DNA of 5,387 bases from Chitinophagaceae bacterium (lineage in GTDB: Bacteria > Bacteroidota > Bacteroidia > Chitinophagales > Chitinophagaceae). Under the pieces are notes generated by a model. The model saw nothing but the letters and a program-made list of their open reading frames with translations, was not told the DNA's origin and searched no databases. The stretch covers positions 1 to 5,387 of the forward strand of contig JAHEZA010000215.1 in assembly GCA_023251335.1 (NCBI GenBank). The letters run 5' to 3'. This document shows, piece by piece, positions 4,563 to 5,387 of the stretch (position 1 is the stretch's first letter; every line of letters starts with the position of its first letter). A program made the position numbers and the translations under genes.

Positions 4563-5387
4563 ATGATAAAGATTGGGCTGATAAGAGAAGGGAAAATACC
4601 GGCAGACAACCGCGTCGCACTGACTCCGGCGCAATGTAAATGGATTGAAGAAAATAAGAATGTAGCTGTCGTTGTTCAGCATTCTGCTACCAGGTGCTAT
4701 TCTGACGCGGAATATATAAAAGCAGGTATTGAAATAAAAGAAACCCTGGATGATTGTGATATTCTGTTTGGCATAAAAGAAGTTCCGGTGGATATGCTGA
4801 TAACCGGAAAAAAATATCTGTTTTTTTCACACACTCGTAAACTGCAAGCCTATAATCAAAAACTGATCCGCGAGATCATTAATAAAAAAATTACATTAAT
4901 AGATTATGAATGCCTGGAACATGAAGACGGCACCCGGTTGATAGGCTTTGGTTTTTTTGCAGGCGTGGTAGGCGCCCACAATGGTATGATGGCGTATGGA
5001 AACCGGACCGGGAAAATTTCGCTGGGAAGAGTTTATAAGATGAAGAATTTCCAGGCCTTAATTCATAATTATTTTGAATTAAAAATACCTGAATTAAAAA
5101 TAGCAGTGACGGGAAGCGGGCGCGTAGCGCATGGTATCCTTGAAATCATGAACCTCATGGAAATTCATGAGGCTGAGCCTGATGAATATAAGGCGACTCA
5201 GTTTAAATATCCTGTGTATGTACATTTAAAAGGGCAGGATCTTTACATAAATAAAGCAACAGGTAAGTATAGCCGAAAAGAATTCCATGAGCACCCGGAA
5301 AGATATGAATGCCTTTTTAGTGATTACATTTCGGAAACAGATATATTATTGAATGGTGTTTATTGGGACTCAACAATACCTCGGCTG
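4563..5387 (+). CDS. Saccharopine/alanine dehydrogenase-like NAD(P)-dependent oxidoreductase (3'-truncated by window)
   Basis: The frame is open for 275 codons from ATG 4563 to the end of the window. The N-terminus IGLIREGKIPADNRVALTP (4-22) is the AlaDH/PNT N-terminal signature. GIKEVP (70-75) and FFSHTRK (87-93) contain K72 and H90, which I align to the catalytic Lys and His of LYS1-type saccharopine dehydrogenases. LIDYECLEHEDGTRLIGFG (112-130) and AGVVGAHNGM (133-142) match the same group. VTGSGRVAHG (182-191) is the dinucleotide-binding loop, and YWDSTIP (267-273) is a conserved late motif. LYS1-type enzymes interconvert saccharopine with lysine and 2-oxoglutarate; bacterial relatives are often only annotated as saccharopine or alanine dehydrogenase-like, so the substrate is uncertain. 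The missing part is probably the last third. The ATG at 4559 is out of frame, so 4563 is the start. It is transcribed divergently from tRNA-Leu and seems unrelated to the polysaccharide locus. Confidence 0.85.
   Translation, partial: MIKIGLIREGKIPADNRVALTPAQCKWIEENKNVAVVVQHSATRCYSDAEYIKAGIEIKETLDDCDILFGIKEVPVDMLITGKKYLFFSHTRKLQAYNQKLIREIINKKITLIDYECLEHEDGTRLIGFGFFAGVVGAHNGMMAYGNRTGKISLGRVYKMKNFQALIHNYFELKIPELKIAVTGSGRVAHGILEIMNLMEIHEAEPDEYKATQFKYPVYVHLKGQDLYINKATGKYSRKEFHEHPERYECLFSDYISETDILLNGVYWDSTIPRL

Noticed and set aside
4042..4620. Minus-strand open frame of 192 codons across the tRNA
   Set aside because: It crosses the tRNA-Leu gene, a strong terminator and the capD 3' end, so it cannot be a real gene.

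Overview
The window looks like a chromosomal segment of a Bacteroidota bacterium, probably of the Chitinophagaceae/Sphingobacteriia type. The evidence is an AT-leaning composition, few Shine-Dalgarno sequences, a tRNA promoter matching the Bacteroidota pattern TTTG-N20-TAnnTTTG with one mismatch, and a GxxExxY-family gene set in CGCAGAT/ATCTGCG repeats. I judge these repeats characteristic of that phylum from general knowledge; no search was run. The left two thirds is part of a surface-polysaccharide (capsule or O-antigen) locus. The right third is a tRNA-Leu gene and an unrelated amino-acid dehydrogenase-like gene.

Layout: (1) 1-75 is the last 24 codons of a CapF/FnlB/WbjC-type reductase. 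(2) 75-765 is a compact cassette: CGCAGAT repeats and a hairpin, a GxxExxY (PD-(D/E)XK superfamily) gene broken by one in-frame TAA, then more repeats and a second hairpin of the same geometry. (3) 793-1932 is an FnlC/WbjD/CapG-type UDP-sugar 2-epimerase, the usual next gene after fnlB. (4) 1933-2245 is a gene-free, AT-rich gap with a possible terminator near its start. (5) 2246-4213 is a membrane-anchored CapD/WbpM-type nucleotide-sugar 4,6-dehydratase with an unusual repeat-bearing C-terminal tail. (6) 4225-4266 is a 3' fragment of a tRNA-Leu gene, 4277-4320 a strong hairpin terminator, and 4326-4412 an intact tRNA-Leu(CAA) on the minus strand. (7) 4465-4531 holds back-to-back promoters. (8) 4563-5387 is the first 275 codons of a saccharopine/alanine dehydrogenase-like protein that runs off the window.

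How the genes work together: FnlB and FnlC catalyse the later steps of UDP-N-acetyl-L-fucosamine synthesis, which points to an L-FucNAc-containing glycan. CapD/WbpM makes a UDP-4-keto-6-deoxy-GlcNAc-type intermediate at the membrane and probably supplies another sugar of the same glycan. The most interesting structure is the GxxExxY cassette. It sits exactly between two genes that are normally adjacent, is framed by a candidate terminal inverted repeat (GAAGAC-N5/6-CGCAGATT), and carries two hairpins with identical 17-14-17 geometry, so it resembles a small nuclease-associated mobile repeat element. The second oddity is the tandem partial copy of the tRNA-Leu gene beside it.
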